Positions 35,874 to 43,971 of a DNA stretch of 64,000 bases are shown one piece after another. The stretch comes from Nitrospira sp. BO4 (GTDB lineage Bacteria; Nitrospirota; Nitrospiria; Nitrospirales; Nitrospiraceae). Below the pieces are notes generated by a model. That model was not told the DNA's origin. It did not search any database and saw only the letters and a program-made list of their open reading frames with translations. The stretch is from positions 496,001 through 560,000 of the forward strand of contig JAMPUU010000012.1 of NCBI GenBank assembly GCA_030144965.1. Reading direction: 5' to 3'. Every line of letters begins with the position of its first letter. Position 1 is the first letter of the stretch. Both the position numbers and the translations under genes were made by a program.

Positions 35874-37010
35874 ATGTCCGAATCACGCAAACTGACCAGA
35901 CGCCAAGTGTTACAAGGGACCGCAGCTGCCGGGGCGTTGAGCATGTTGGGGAACTTGGAGTGGATCGGCGAAGCCTGGGGCGCCTCGGACAAGGTCAAGA
36001 TGGGGTTTATCTTCGTGGGACCACGAGATGACTATGGATACAATCAGGCACATTTTGAAGGAAAAGCGGCGGTTGCCAAGCTTGATTGGGTCAAAGCCTT
36101 TGACGAAGAAAAAGTCCCGGAGACGATCGAAGTCCAAAAAACCATGGAAAGCATGGTCAAGCTTGACGGAGCGCAAGTGCTGTTTCCCACTTCGTTCGGA
36201 TATTTTGATCCTCATATTCTCAAGGTCGCACCCCAATTTCCTAATATTCAGTTCTTACACTGCGGAGGACTGTATCAGGAAGGCAAACACCCCAAGAACG
36301 TGGGCAGCTATTTCGGCTATATCGACGAATCGCAATATGTGGCCGGGATTGTCGCCGGAGGGATGAGCAAGAGCGGGAAACTGGGATTCGTGGCGGCCAA
36401 GCCGATTCCGCAAGTCTTGCGCAATATCAACAACTATACACTCGGTGCCCGCAGCGTCAGACCGAACTGTACAACCAACGTGATTTTTACCGGCGACTGG
36501 TCGCTGCCGGTCCGTGAAGCGGAAGCGACGAACAGCTTGGTCGACCAAGGCATCGATGTCATTACCTGCCACGTCGACAGCCCCAAGGTCGTCGTCACGA
36601 CTGCTGAAAAACGGGGCATCTATTGCACCGGGTATCACTGTAACCAATCGAAGCTGGCCCCGAAAGGGTATCTCACGGGAGCGGAATGGAACTGGGCCAA
36701 GGTCTACATGGATTATGCCGAAATGATTCGAAAAGGGCAGACCGTTCCTCATCTCGTGCGTGGCGGACTGAAGGAAGGCATCGTCAAGGTATCGGACTAT
36801 AACCAGGTGGTGACGGAAGCCGTTCGCAAGCAAGCCGACGCAGCCAAAGACAAATTCATGAGCGGTGGGATGGTCGTGTACAAGGGCCCGATCAAAGACA
36901 ATACCGGCCGTGTCGTCATTGCCGGAGGAACGGAACATGTCCAGACCGATATCTGGCTGGAAAGCATGGATTGGCTGGTGGAAGGAGTCATCGGTTCAAC
37001 GAAGTCGTGA
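35874..37010 (+). CDS. BMP-family ABC transporter substrate-binding protein
   Basis: A 378-residue exported binding protein. The N-terminus (SRKLTRRQVLQGTAAAGAL) has a twin-arginine-like signal. The mature part shows the basic-membrane-protein (PnrA/Med-like) fold: KMGFIFVGPRDDYGYNQAHF, QVLFPTSFGYFDPHI and KSGKLGFVAAKPIPQVLRN. Relatives bind nucleosides or other N-rich small molecules. GGGAGG lies before the ATG. The next two genes are the matching permeases, so it delivers the substrate of this ureide locus; the ligand is unknown. Confidence 0.9.
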   Translation: MSESRKLTRRQVLQGTAAAGALSMLGNLEWIGEAWGASDKVKMGFIFVGPRDDYGYNQAHFEGKAAVAKLDWVKAFDEEKVPETIEVQKTMESMVKLDGAQVLFPTSFGYFDPHILKVAPQFPNIQFLHCGGLYQEGKHPKNVGSYFGYIDESQYVAGIVAGGMSKSGKLGFVAAKPIPQVLRNINNYTLGARSVRPNCTTNVIFTGDWSLPVREAEATNSLVDQGIDVITCHVDSPKVVVTTAEKRGIYCTGYHCNQSKLAPKGYLTGAEWNWAKVYMDYAEMIRKGQTVPHLVRGGLKEGIVKVSDYNQVVTEAVRKQADAAKDKFMSGGMVVYKGPIKDNTGRVVIAGGTEHVQTDIWLESMDWLVEGVIGSTKS

Positions 37011-38068
37011 GCAGAGCCGTGCCGCAAACGCTGAACAAAGCGCTGGAACCATTCTTCATCATCGTCGGATCCTTGATGGTCTCGATGGTGTTGTTCGGCA
37101 TCTTTGTGGCTTCGGCCGGAGCAGATCCGATCGAGGTGTATCAGACCATGTATCGCGCCGCCTTCGGCACCTCGTTTTCCTGGCAGAATACGCTGATCCG
37201 AGCCGCGCCGTTAATGCTGACGGCGCTCTGCACCGCGCTGCCTGGGTATCTCGGCTTGATTATTATCGGGGGAGAGGGGGCAGTGGTCATGGGCGGCCTC
37301 TTCGCAGCGATTGCGGCGCTCGCCATACCGACGGCTCCTCCCATGGTCGTTCTGACCACGATGGCGGTCGTGGGCATGGTGGGAGGCGGGCTGTGGCTTA
37401 CCATCGGAGGAGCCCTGCGGCATTATCGCGCCGTCAATGAAACCATCAGCAGTCTGTTGCTGAACTATATCGCCATTGCAATATTGAACCATCTCGTCAC
37501 CAGCACCTTTCGCGATCCGGAAAGTCTCAATCATCCCTCGACGCATCATATCGGTGAAGCCAATATGATCGGTGTTATTCCGGGAACGGACCTCCACTGG
37601 GGATTAGTGTTCGGAGTCGTGGCGTGCGTCATCGCATGGTTTCTCATGCATCACACCGTGTTTGGCTTTGCATCCCAAATTGCCGGAGGCAATGTTCGGG
37701 CGGCTCAAATCGCCGGCTTGCCGGTCGGGAGGCTGATCTTGATCATCTGTTTCGTGGCGGGCGCGGCCGGTGGACTGGCCGGCATGGTGGAGGTGGCGGC
37801 CATCCATGGCCGGGCCAATGACACCCTCAATGCCAATTACGGATATGCCGGTATTCTCGTGGCTTTTGTGGCCCGCAATAATCCCTTGGCCATCATTCCT
37901 GTGGCCATCTTGCTGGGCGGCATCCGCGCAAGCAGCGGATTACTGCAACGCGCGCACGAGCTGCCCGATGCGACCGTGCTCGTGATGCAGGGCATTATTT
38001 TTCTCGTCATCCTCTTCAGTGAAACCCTGTACGGCCGCTTTTCAAAACTTCAAAATCGAGGAGGGTGA
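37007..38068 (+). CDS. ABC transporter permease (BMP-type importer, subunit 1)
   Basis: A 353-residue, 8-to-10-helix permease of the branched-chain/sugar/nucleoside type. It has the characteristic RAAPLMLTALCTALPGYLGL and the phrase ETISSLLLNYIAIAIL. I chose GTG 37007, which overlaps the stop of the binding protein (GTGA), because upstream residues lie inside the previous gene. The next permease overlaps its stop (TGATG). Confidence 0.9.
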   Translation: MSRAVPQTLNKALEPFFIIVGSLMVSMVLFGIFVASAGADPIEVYQTMYRAAFGTSFSWQNTLIRAAPLMLTALCTALPGYLGLIIIGGEGAVVMGGLFAAIAALAIPTAPPMVVLTTMAVVGMVGGGLWLTIGGALRHYRAVNETISSLLLNYIAIAILNHLVTSTFRDPESLNHPSTHHIGEANMIGVIPGTDLHWGLVFGVVACVIAWFLMHHTVFGFASQIAGGNVRAAQIAGLPVGRLILIICFVAGAAGGLAGMVEVAAIHGRANDTLNANYGYAGILVAFVARNNPLAIIPVAILLGGIRASSGLLQRAHELPDATVLVMQGIIFLVILFSETLYGRFSKLQNRGG

Positions 38069-38985
38069 TGGAAGTCGGATGGTGGGGAGTCCTCATCGCC
38101 GTTTTAGGCGGCGCGATTCGAATCGGCACGCCGTTTCTCTTTGTCTCGCTGGGCGAGTGTTTGACCGAGAAAAGCGGTCGCATCAATTTGGGCCTGGAAG
38201 GCACGCTGGTCATGGGTGCGATGACAGGCTATGCCGTCTCGCTGCACAGCGGGTCTCCCTGGCTGGGAGTCCTGTGCGCCGGATTGGCCGGCATGATGCT
38301 CGGCGCCCTGCACAGCTGGCTCTGCAGTTTCCGACGAGTCAACGATATCGCCGTGGGGATCGCGATGATGCTGTTCGGCACGGGATTGGCCTTCTTTCTG
38401 GGGAAGCCGTACATCCAGCCATCTGCGCCCCGGCTGCCCTCGATCGACCTCGGCGCATGGAGTGATATCCCGCAACTGAAGGCGGCTCTGCAGATCAATG
38501 CACTGTTTCTCATGGGAATCGTCGTGGCTATTGCGCTCGCATGGATGCTGAAGAATACGGCATGGGGGTTAAAAGTACGAGTCGTCGGCGAAAGCGCGGA
38601 TGCGGCCCGCGCCCTGGGATTACCGGTCGATCGCATACGGATCCTCAGCACGGCTCAAGGAGGATTCTTGGCAGGGATCGGAGGGTCATATCTATCCCTC
38701 TACTATCCGTTCAACTGGAGTGAAGGCCTATCGAGCGGACAGGGACTGATGGCGGTGGCCTTGGTGATTTTCGCTCGTTGGCATCCGGTAGGCTGCCTCT
38801 GGGTCTCGCTTTTGTGGGGAGGAGCCGCCGCGTTAGGACCTTCCTTGCAGTCCGTCGGCATCACAGGCGGATACTACATCTTCAACGCGATCCCTTACAT
38901 CATGACCTTGGCGGTCATGATCATCACCTGTTCTCCCAAACGCACGCTTGTAGGAGTGCCCCATGAACTCACAGTAACTCGTTAG
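38068..38985 (+). CDS. ABC transporter permease (BMP-type importer, subunit 2)
   Basis: A 305-residue permease partner with the typical opening GTPFLFVSLGECLTEKSGRINLG and an inner motif LKVRVVGESADAARALG that meets the ATPase. GAGGAGG precedes the ATG, which overlaps the stop of subunit 1. About 55 non-coding bases separate it from the first amidohydrolase gene. Confidence 0.9.
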   Translation: MEVGWWGVLIAVLGGAIRIGTPFLFVSLGECLTEKSGRINLGLEGTLVMGAMTGYAVSLHSGSPWLGVLCAGLAGMMLGALHSWLCSFRRVNDIAVGIAMMLFGTGLAFFLGKPYIQPSAPRLPSIDLGAWSDIPQLKAALQINALFLMGIVVAIALAWMLKNTAWGLKVRVVGESADAARALGLPVDRIRILSTAQGGFLAGIGGSYLSLYYPFNWSEGLSSGQGLMAVALVIFARWHPVGCLWVSLLWGGAAALGPSLQSVGITGGYYIFNAIPYIMTLAVMIITCSPKRTLVGVPHELTVTR

Positions 38986-39040
38986 TCGATACAGGATGAC
39001 TCGAACGAACCCTAACCCAGACATCCAGGAGAGGTGAGCC

Positions 39041-39721
39041 ATGAGTCGATACGTGACATCCGACCCCTATCCTTATCCCTATAACGGCGATCTCCGGCCG
39101 GACAATTCGGTCTTTCTGATCATCGATATGCAGACGGACTTTTGCGGCAAAGGCGGCTATGTCGACAAAATGGGCTATGACATTTCCCTCACTCGCGCGC
39201 CGATCGCGCATATCCTCAAAGTGCTGTCGAAAGCCCGAACCATCGGCATGCATGTGTTCCACACCCGAGAAGGACACAGGCCCGACCTGTCGGATTTACC
39301 CGCGAACAAGCGCTGGCGGAGCCGCCGCATCGGAGCCGGCATCGGCGACCCGGGTCCCTGCGGCAAGATTCTGGTGCGGGGCGAGCCCGGCTGGGACATC
39401 ATTCCTGAATTGGCTCCGAAGGAGGGCGAACCGATCATCGACAAGCCCGGCAAGGGCTCGTTCTGGGCGACCGATCTGGAGATGTTGTTGCGGCTCCGCG
39501 GTATCCAGAATGTGATCTTGGCAGGAATCACCACCGATGTCTGTGTCCACACCACTATGCGGGAAGCCAACGATCGAGGCTTCGAATGTCTCCTGCTGGA
39601 AGACTGTTGCGGGGCAACCGATTACACGAACCATCAGGCCGCGCTCAAGATGGTCAAAATGCAGGGCGGAGTGTTCGGCGCCGTAGCAAAATCGGACGCC
39701 TTACTGGAAGCATTGTCATGA
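39041..39721 (+). CDS. isochorismatase-fold amidohydrolase, biuret-hydrolase-like
   Basis: A 226-residue cysteine hydrolase with the Asp-Lys-Cys triad: Asp in [16 protein letters not shown], Lys in [14 protein letters not shown] and Cys in [15 protein letters not shown]. The stretches [20 protein letters not shown] and [13 protein letters not shown] are, from memory, very like biuret hydrolase (BiuH) and its triuret/guanylurea relatives, which cut terminal amides of ureides and release ammonia. AGGAG is before the ATG. The gene sits between permease and ATPase genes, so the hydrolase acts on the imported compound. The substrate is not proven. Confidence 0.85.
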   Translation: MSRYVTSDPYPYPYNGDLRPDNSVFLIIDMQTDFCGKGGYVDKMGYDISLTRAPIAHILKVLSKARTIGMHVFHTREGHRPDLSDLPANKRWRSRRIGAGIGDPGPCGKILVRGEPGWDIIPELAPKEGEPIIDKPGKGSFWATDLEMLLRLRGIQNVILAGITTDVCVHTTMREANDRGFECLLLEDCCGATDYTNHQAALKMVKMQGGVFGAVAKSDALLEALS

Positions 39722-41241
39722 CCAACGGAGTTCCTCCGGATCTGCAAGCGTTGGGGATTACCAAACGCTTCGGTCCGCTCACCGCCTTGAAGGATGTGAA
39801 TCTTCAATTGCGGTCCGGCCAGTTTCATGCCCTGCTCGGCGAGAACGGCGCCGGCAAGAGCACTTTGGTCAAATGCATCATGGGGTATTACCACCCGGAT
39901 GAGGGGAAAATTTCGTTGAATCAGGAGCAGGTCACAATTCGCAGCCCTCGTGACGCGCAGACGTTCGGCATCGGGATGGTCTATCAGCAATTTACGCTGA
40001 TCCCCAACATGACGGTGCTGGAGAACCTGGTGATCTCCAAGGCGAGATTGGACTCGCTCATCGATTGGAAAAAAGAAGAGCGTCAATTGTCAGAGTTCAT
40101 GGACAAGATGCCGTTCAAGGTGTCGCTTACCGCTCGGGTCAGCTCGCTCGCCGCGGGTGAAAAACAAAAAGTGGAAATCCTCAAGCAACTCGCGCTGCAG
40201 AACCGCATCCTTATTCTGGACGAACCGACTTCCGTTCTGACCCCACAAGAAGCCGACGAAATGCTGGGGCACCTCAGAGCCATGACGCTGGCGCAACAAT
40301 TGAGCGTCCTGATCATTACCCACAAACTTCGAGAAGTCGCGGCTTTCGCGGACGAAGTGACGGTGTTACGCAAGGGACAATTCGTAGGGTCCGGGAAAGT
40401 CTCAGAGCTGACCATCCCGAAGATGGCGGAGATGATGGTGGGATCTGAAGTCACGGCGAAGCCGAAACAACGAAACATGCGATCGACCAAAGTCCCAAAG
40501 CTGGTGCTACATGATATCCGAGTCAAGGATGAGAGCGGCGTGGAAGTCGTGCGGGGTCTGCACCTCGCCATCCATGAGGGCGAGATCGTCGGGGTAGCCG
40601 GGGTATCGGGGAACGGACAACGAGAACTCGTCGAGGTGTTGGCAGGGCAGCGTCAGGCCGCTGCAGGCACGATCCAGGCACATGATCAACCCTATCAACC
40701 GACCCGAGAACAGATCACGCACCACAAAATGTTCTGTCTTCCCGAAGAACCGCTCCAGAACACGTGTGTCGGGCGGATGAGCGTGGCGGACAACCTGGCG
40801 TTTCGCAACTTCGATGTCGAGCCCCACGCAGTGGGTGGTTGGCTCATCAGCCGTCCTGCGCTGCGTCGCAGCGCGCACGAACTGATTCAACGCTACAACA
40901 TCAAACCGCCTTTTCCCGATACGCCCATTCAGTCGCTTTCGGGAGGCAATGTCCAGCGCGCGGTCTTGGCGCGTGAGCTGTCGGGGGATGTCGAGATCTT
41001 GATCATCGCCAACCCCTGCTTCGGGCTGGACTTTCTGGCCATGGAGGAAATTCGGATGCAGATCGTCGCCGCACGCAATCGCGGAACGGCGGTGCTGCTG
41101 GTCAGCGAAGACCTCGATGAAATCTTGGAACTATCCGACCGTGTGGTGGTGATGTTCAACGGCCAACTCGTATACGAAACCACGTCGTCCGACGCCGATC
41201 TCGGCATCATCGGACGGCAAATGACAGGACATTCAACATGA
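39718..41241 (+). CDS. ABC transporter ATP-binding protein with two ABC domains
   Basis: A 507-residue double ATPase for the BMP-type importer. The first domain has Walker [10 protein letters not shown], a signature-like [13 protein letters not shown] and Walker [13 protein letters not shown]. The second domain has a changed Walker A ([10 protein letters not shown]) and [16 protein letters not shown]. Asymmetric double domains are normal in sugar and nucleoside importers. The ATG at 39718 overlaps the stop of the hydrolase gene (ATGA), and its own stop overlaps the next ATG. Confidence 0.92.
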   Translation: MTNGVPPDLQALGITKRFGPLTALKDVNLQLRSGQFHALLGENGAGKSTLVKCIMGYYHPDEGKISLNQEQVTIRSPRDAQTFGIGMVYQQFTLIPNMTVLENLVISKARLDSLIDWKKEERQLSEFMDKMPFKVSLTARVSSLAAGEKQKVEILKQLALQNRILILDEPTSVLTPQEADEMLGHLRAMTLAQQLSVLIITHKLREVAAFADEVTVLRKGQFVGSGKVSELTIPKMAEMMVGSEVTAKPKQRNMRSTKVPKLVLHDIRVKDESGVEVVRGLHLAIHEGEIVGVAGVSGNGQRELVEVLAGQRQAAAGTIQAHDQPYQPTREQITHHKMFCLPEEPLQNTCVGRMSVADNLAFRNFDVEPHAVGGWLISRPALRRSAHELIQRYNIKPPFPDTPIQSLSGGNVQRAVLARELSGDVEILIIANPCFGLDFLAMEEIRMQIVAARNRGTAVLLVSEDLDEILELSDRVVVMFNGQLVYETTSSDADLGIIGRQMTGHST

Positions 41242-41924
41242 ATACCGTACCGGCCTCTCCTTATCCCTATCCATTGCCGTCGCGAGCCTCGGGCGAAAAG
41301 GTTGCGCTGGTCATCATCGACATGCAGCGCGATTTCGTGGAACCGGGCGGCTTCGGCGCTGCGCTGGGCAACAAGGTTGAACTCCTGCAAAAGATCGTGC
41401 CGACAGTCTCGAAACTCCTCAAGACGTTTCGGGAATTGGGATTGCCCGTGATTCATACACGAGAAGGCCATCGACCCGATCTGTCGGACTGCCCGCCGGC
41501 CAAGAGGCGGCGCGGCGATTCCACGCTTCGCATCGGCGACCCAGGCCCCATGGGGCGCATCCTGGTATTGGGCGAGCCGGGAAATGACATCGTCCCGGAA
41601 CTGCGGCCTGAGGCAGGCGAACTTGTCATCGACAAGCCAGGGAAAGGCGCATTCTATGCCACCGCCTTACAGGAACGTCTCAAAGAGCTCGGCATCACCC
41701 ATCTGGTCTTTACGGGAGTCACCACCGAGGTCTGTGTGCAAACCAGCATGAGAGAAGCCAACGACCGCGGTTATGACTGCCTCCTGGTCGAAGACGGGAC
41801 CGAAAGCTATTTCCCCGAGTTTAAACAAGCGACGGTCCGCATGATCCAATCGCAGGGCGGGATCGTCGGCTGGGTGACGACGGCAGATCGCCTAACCGAT
41901 GCTCTCCGTAATACCTACGGGTGA
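41238..41924 (+). CDS. second isochorismatase-fold amidohydrolase
   Basis: A 228-residue paralogue of the hydrolase at 39041, sharing the N-terminal [17 protein letters not shown] and the triad ([36 protein letters not shown]). It lacks the CCGATDY stretch and has [13 protein letters not shown] instead, so its substrate pocket must differ. It may take the next intermediate of the same pathway or a related ureide. Its ATG overlaps the ATPase gene by four bases. Confidence 0.85.
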   Translation: MNTVPASPYPYPLPSRASGEKVALVIIDMQRDFVEPGGFGAALGNKVELLQKIVPTVSKLLKTFRELGLPVIHTREGHRPDLSDCPPAKRRRGDSTLRIGDPGPMGRILVLGEPGNDIVPELRPEAGELVIDKPGKGAFYATALQERLKELGITHLVFTGVTTEVCVQTSMREANDRGYDCLLVEDGTESYFPEFKQATVRMIQSQGGIVGWVTTADRLTDALRNTYG

Positions 41925-41982
41925 TGAATTGGAGAAGTGAATCAAGGCCGACTTCAAGATTGGAATGTTCTGAGGAAAAGAA

Positions 41983-42120
41983 ATGGAGGAATCGTTACAG
42001 ACATGGTCTCTTCAACACGGCAGTGTTCGACACCCTACCCTTCAGCAACAGCACGACAAAGAAGCATTGCGTCCACTCATCAAGGCAGTCTATCAGATAA
42101 TCACGGGGAGTCTCGCGTGA
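41983..42120 (+). CDS. new 45-residue protein in the ureide operon
   Basis: A 45-codon ORF beginning MEESLQTWSLQHGS and ending LRPLIKAVYQIITGSLA. GAGGAAAA lies six bases before the ATG. The stop overlaps the GTG of the next gene by four bases (GTGA), strong evidence of translation. It is soluble, with a likely amphipathic C-terminal helix. I recognise no family. By analogy with AtzG, a small partner of amidase-type ureide hydrolases, it might be a small subunit, but the sequence is not AtzG-like. Confidence 0.6.
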   Translation: MEESLQTWSLQHGSVRHPTLQQQHDKEALRPLIKAVYQIITGSLA

Positions 42121-42518
42121 ACCAGAGCGAAGTGCTGCTCGCAGTAAACGGCACGCTGATGCGGGGACTCGAGCTCAACCCCAACATGGTGGCCGCCAAG
42201 GCCACGTTCGTCCGTGAGGCGATGACCGAACCCACGTACCGTCTCTGGACGATCAACGATGAACATCCAGCGATGTTGCGTGTCACCGATGGGACAGGCG
42301 TCAAAGTGGCAGTCGAAGTCTGGGCAGTGCCTGCGGAAGGGTTAGCCGGAATCCTGCTGAATGAGCCTCCCGGTCTGTGCATCGGAAAGGTGCGGCTGGA
42401 AGACGGGTCCGTCGTCCTGGGGGTGTTAGGCGAACCCGCGCTCGTCGAAAAGCACCGAGAGATCACCGCATACGGTGGCTGGCGCAGTTATATGGCACAG
42501 CGTCCTACCGCGCCATGA
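42117..42518 (+). CDS. stand-alone allophanate-hydrolase C-terminal-like domain
   Basis: A 133-residue protein resembling the C-terminal domain of allophanate hydrolase (AtzF): a start LLAVNGTLMRGLELN, then PTYRLWTINDEHPAML, VKVAVEVWAVPAEGLAGIL, GKVRLEDGSVVLGVLGEP and ITAYGGWRSYM. In AtzF this domain acts after the amidase domain, and a decarboxylation step has been proposed for it; here no amidase domain is fused or nearby. I chose GTG 42117, with GGGGAG before it and a four-base overlap with the 45-codon ORF; the frame is open to 41937. Last gene of the operon. Confidence 0.8.
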   Translation: MNQSEVLLAVNGTLMRGLELNPNMVAAKATFVREAMTEPTYRLWTINDEHPAMLRVTDGTGVKVAVEVWAVPAEGLAGILLNEPPGLCIGKVRLEDGSVVLGVLGEPALVEKHREITAYGGWRSYMAQRPTAP

Positions 42519-42545
42519 TGTGAATTAGATCGTTTTTGGATAATT

Positions 42546-42617
42546 GCGGGGCGGGAGGCCAAGGGAGGCGCGCCTCCACTCCGCAGTGGTCCGAGCCAGA
42601 TGGTCACCCGCTCGGAC
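42546..42617 (-). repeat. double-hairpin element, copy 1 (after tonB)
   Basis: Two adjacent hairpins: one with arms GCGGGGCGGGAGGC (42546-42559) and GCCTCCACTCCGC (42572-42584), and one with GTCCGAGC (42589-42596) and GCTCGGAC (42610-42617). Copy 2 at 43804-43872 has the same two hairpins and shares GCCTCCCTTG and GTCCGAGC on the minus strand, with changes in the arms that keep pairing. It lies downstream of tonB and convergent to the ureide operon. The rest of the 282-base gap (42519-42800) shows nothing recognisable. Confidence 0.6.
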
Positions 42618-42800
42618 TATACTCACCGTGGTTGTGGATAGAGGCAATCAGACCAAACAAATACGAGCTTATAGAACCAAGTCTACCCCGTATGACTTAT
42701 CCGAGCCCGAGGGGGATGGCTGTTCTCATCGCATTCAATCCTAACCGATAATGGAGTCGTAAGGGATTGGCGACATTCCCTTCGCCCCCAACCGACCCAT

Positions 42801-43742
42801 CTAATTTGCCAGGCTATACACAATCGGAAGGCTTACTACAATTTGCGCCTTCCCGAGGGCCTGCTTCATATAGAGCGGACAGGCTAGTTTCACCGCCTCG
42901 ATCGCTGCGGCGTCAAGCGCACTGTATCCTGAACTTTTCTGGACAAATACATCGGCCAAATGCCCATCGGATCGAATGACCGCTTTCAAGACCACTTTCC
43001 CTTCCTGGCCGTTCATACGGGCTGAATTCGGATAGCGTTTGAGTTCTGCGACTCTTCGCCACAGCGACTCCGCCAGCCATCGATGATCCTCTTTTCCTTC
43101 CGTGGCAGGCGATGAAGTCTTGGCCGCCTGGACCGGAGCGACATCCACGGGGCTGTCAGGCGCAGACACCGGCGCAATAACTTCTTGTGGGACAGGACTT
43201 TGAGGGGAAAATGTAGGAGCTGATGCGACCGCGACCGGCCCATCTTGAACAGGTTGGGAATCGATCATCGGTTCAGGAGCGACCGCAGTCATGGCTGGCG
43301 CAGACTCCTTGGCCTCAACAACCGGTTCAGTTTTTGACTCAGCAACCTTGGCTATCCGTTGTTCAACCGGCTCATCACGCAGTTGCGGAATTTCCACCTT
43401 CTGCTCAGTCGGTCGTACCGGCTCGATCGTCGGTGAAAGCGGTTCGACCTGCTGCGTCACCGGTCTTACCGCCTGATACGTCTCCGGCACTCGTTTCATT
43501 CGTGACGGAGGCACGATCCTCGCTGGTGGCTGTTCCGGTGTCACGGCCGATTGGACTTGTTCCGGTCTGGATTCGGATTCCGCCGTTTCCACCAAGGCCA
43601 CGTTCCACTTGTGTACGTCCTCCGGCAAAACAGGTTTGACTTGTGCGAGGAGGGCGAACGCCAAGCCAAGGACGACTCCATGCAGTGTCAGCGAAGCGCC
43701 CCAGGCGGGGAGAAAGAATCGATTTTTATCTGTTGATGCCAC
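42801..43742 (-). CDS. tonB: TonB-family energy transducer
   Basis: A 313-residue protein with an N-terminal membrane anchor (WGASLTLHGVVLGLAFALLA), a long Pro/Val/Glu-rich periplasm-spanning region (about residues 45-215) and a C-terminal TonB domain (residues about 225-310). That domain has RRVAELKRYPNSARMNGQEG, KVVLKAVIRSDGHLADVFV and SSGYSALDAAAIEAV. It transmits proton-motive force to outer-membrane receptors. The start is GTG. It follows the beta-propeller lipoprotein and its terminator-like hairpins. No TonB-dependent receptor with a plug is encoded in this cluster. Confidence 0.92.
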   Translation of the reverse strand: MASTDKNRFFLPAWGASLTLHGVVLGLAFALLAQVKPVLPEDVHKWNVALVETAESESRPEQVQSAVTPEQPPARIVPPSRMKRVPETYQAVRPVTQQVEPLSPTIEPVRPTEQKVEIPQLRDEPVEQRIAKVAESKTEPVVEAKESAPAMTAVAPEPMIDSQPVQDGPVAVASAPTFSPQSPVPQEVIAPVSAPDSPVDVAPVQAAKTSSPATEGKEDHRWLAESLWRRVAELKRYPNSARMNGQEGKVVLKAVIRSDGHLADVFVQKSSGYSALDAAAIEAVKLACPLYMKQALGKAQIVVSLPIVYSLAN

Positions 43743-43796
43743 GTTTCACTATGACTCTTTGCTTGCCGATAAGCAATCCTCCCAATCACCGCTTAG

Positions 43797-43872
43797 AAAA
43801 AGTGCGGGGCGGAGGTCAAGGGAGGCAACCCTCGCCCCGCGCTGGTCCGAGCGGGAGGCAGCTCGCTCGGAC
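43797..43872 (-). terminator. double-hairpin element, copy 2, with T-tract (terminator-like)
   Basis: On the minus strand the hairpin GTCCGAGC/GCTCGGAC (43872-43865 and 43852-43845) is followed by the GC-rich hairpin GCGGGGCGAGG/CCTCCGCCCCGC (43840-43830 and 43815-43804) and then by ACTTTTT (43803-43797), a typical intrinsic terminator. It lies between the propeller lipoprotein gene and tonB. It is similar to copy 1 at 42546-42617, which lacks the T-tract. Confidence 0.6.
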
Positions 43873-43917
43873 AGAACCCAGTCTACGGATCACTCGCCAG
43901 CTCGTTTCCAGCCGATC

Positions 43918-43956
43918 GGCAGTCCATCGGAGGCTCTTCCGTTCCGATGGACTGCC
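43918..43956 (-). repeat. perfect 14-bp inverted repeat after the propeller lipoprotein gene
   Basis: GGCAGTCCATCGGA (43918-43931) and TCCGATGGACTGCC (43943-43956) are perfect complements with an 11-base loop, 16 bases past the stop of the minus-strand lipoprotein gene. No T-tract follows on either strand, so it may stabilise the 3' end of the message or act with the terminator at 43797-43872. Confidence 0.55.
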
Positions 43957-43971
43957 CTCTCCCAGCATGAA

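Noticed and set aside
42536-42751. Short plus-strand ORF after the ureide operon
   Set aside because: It covers the two-hairpin repeat; its composition follows the repeat, with no ribosome site and no protein family.
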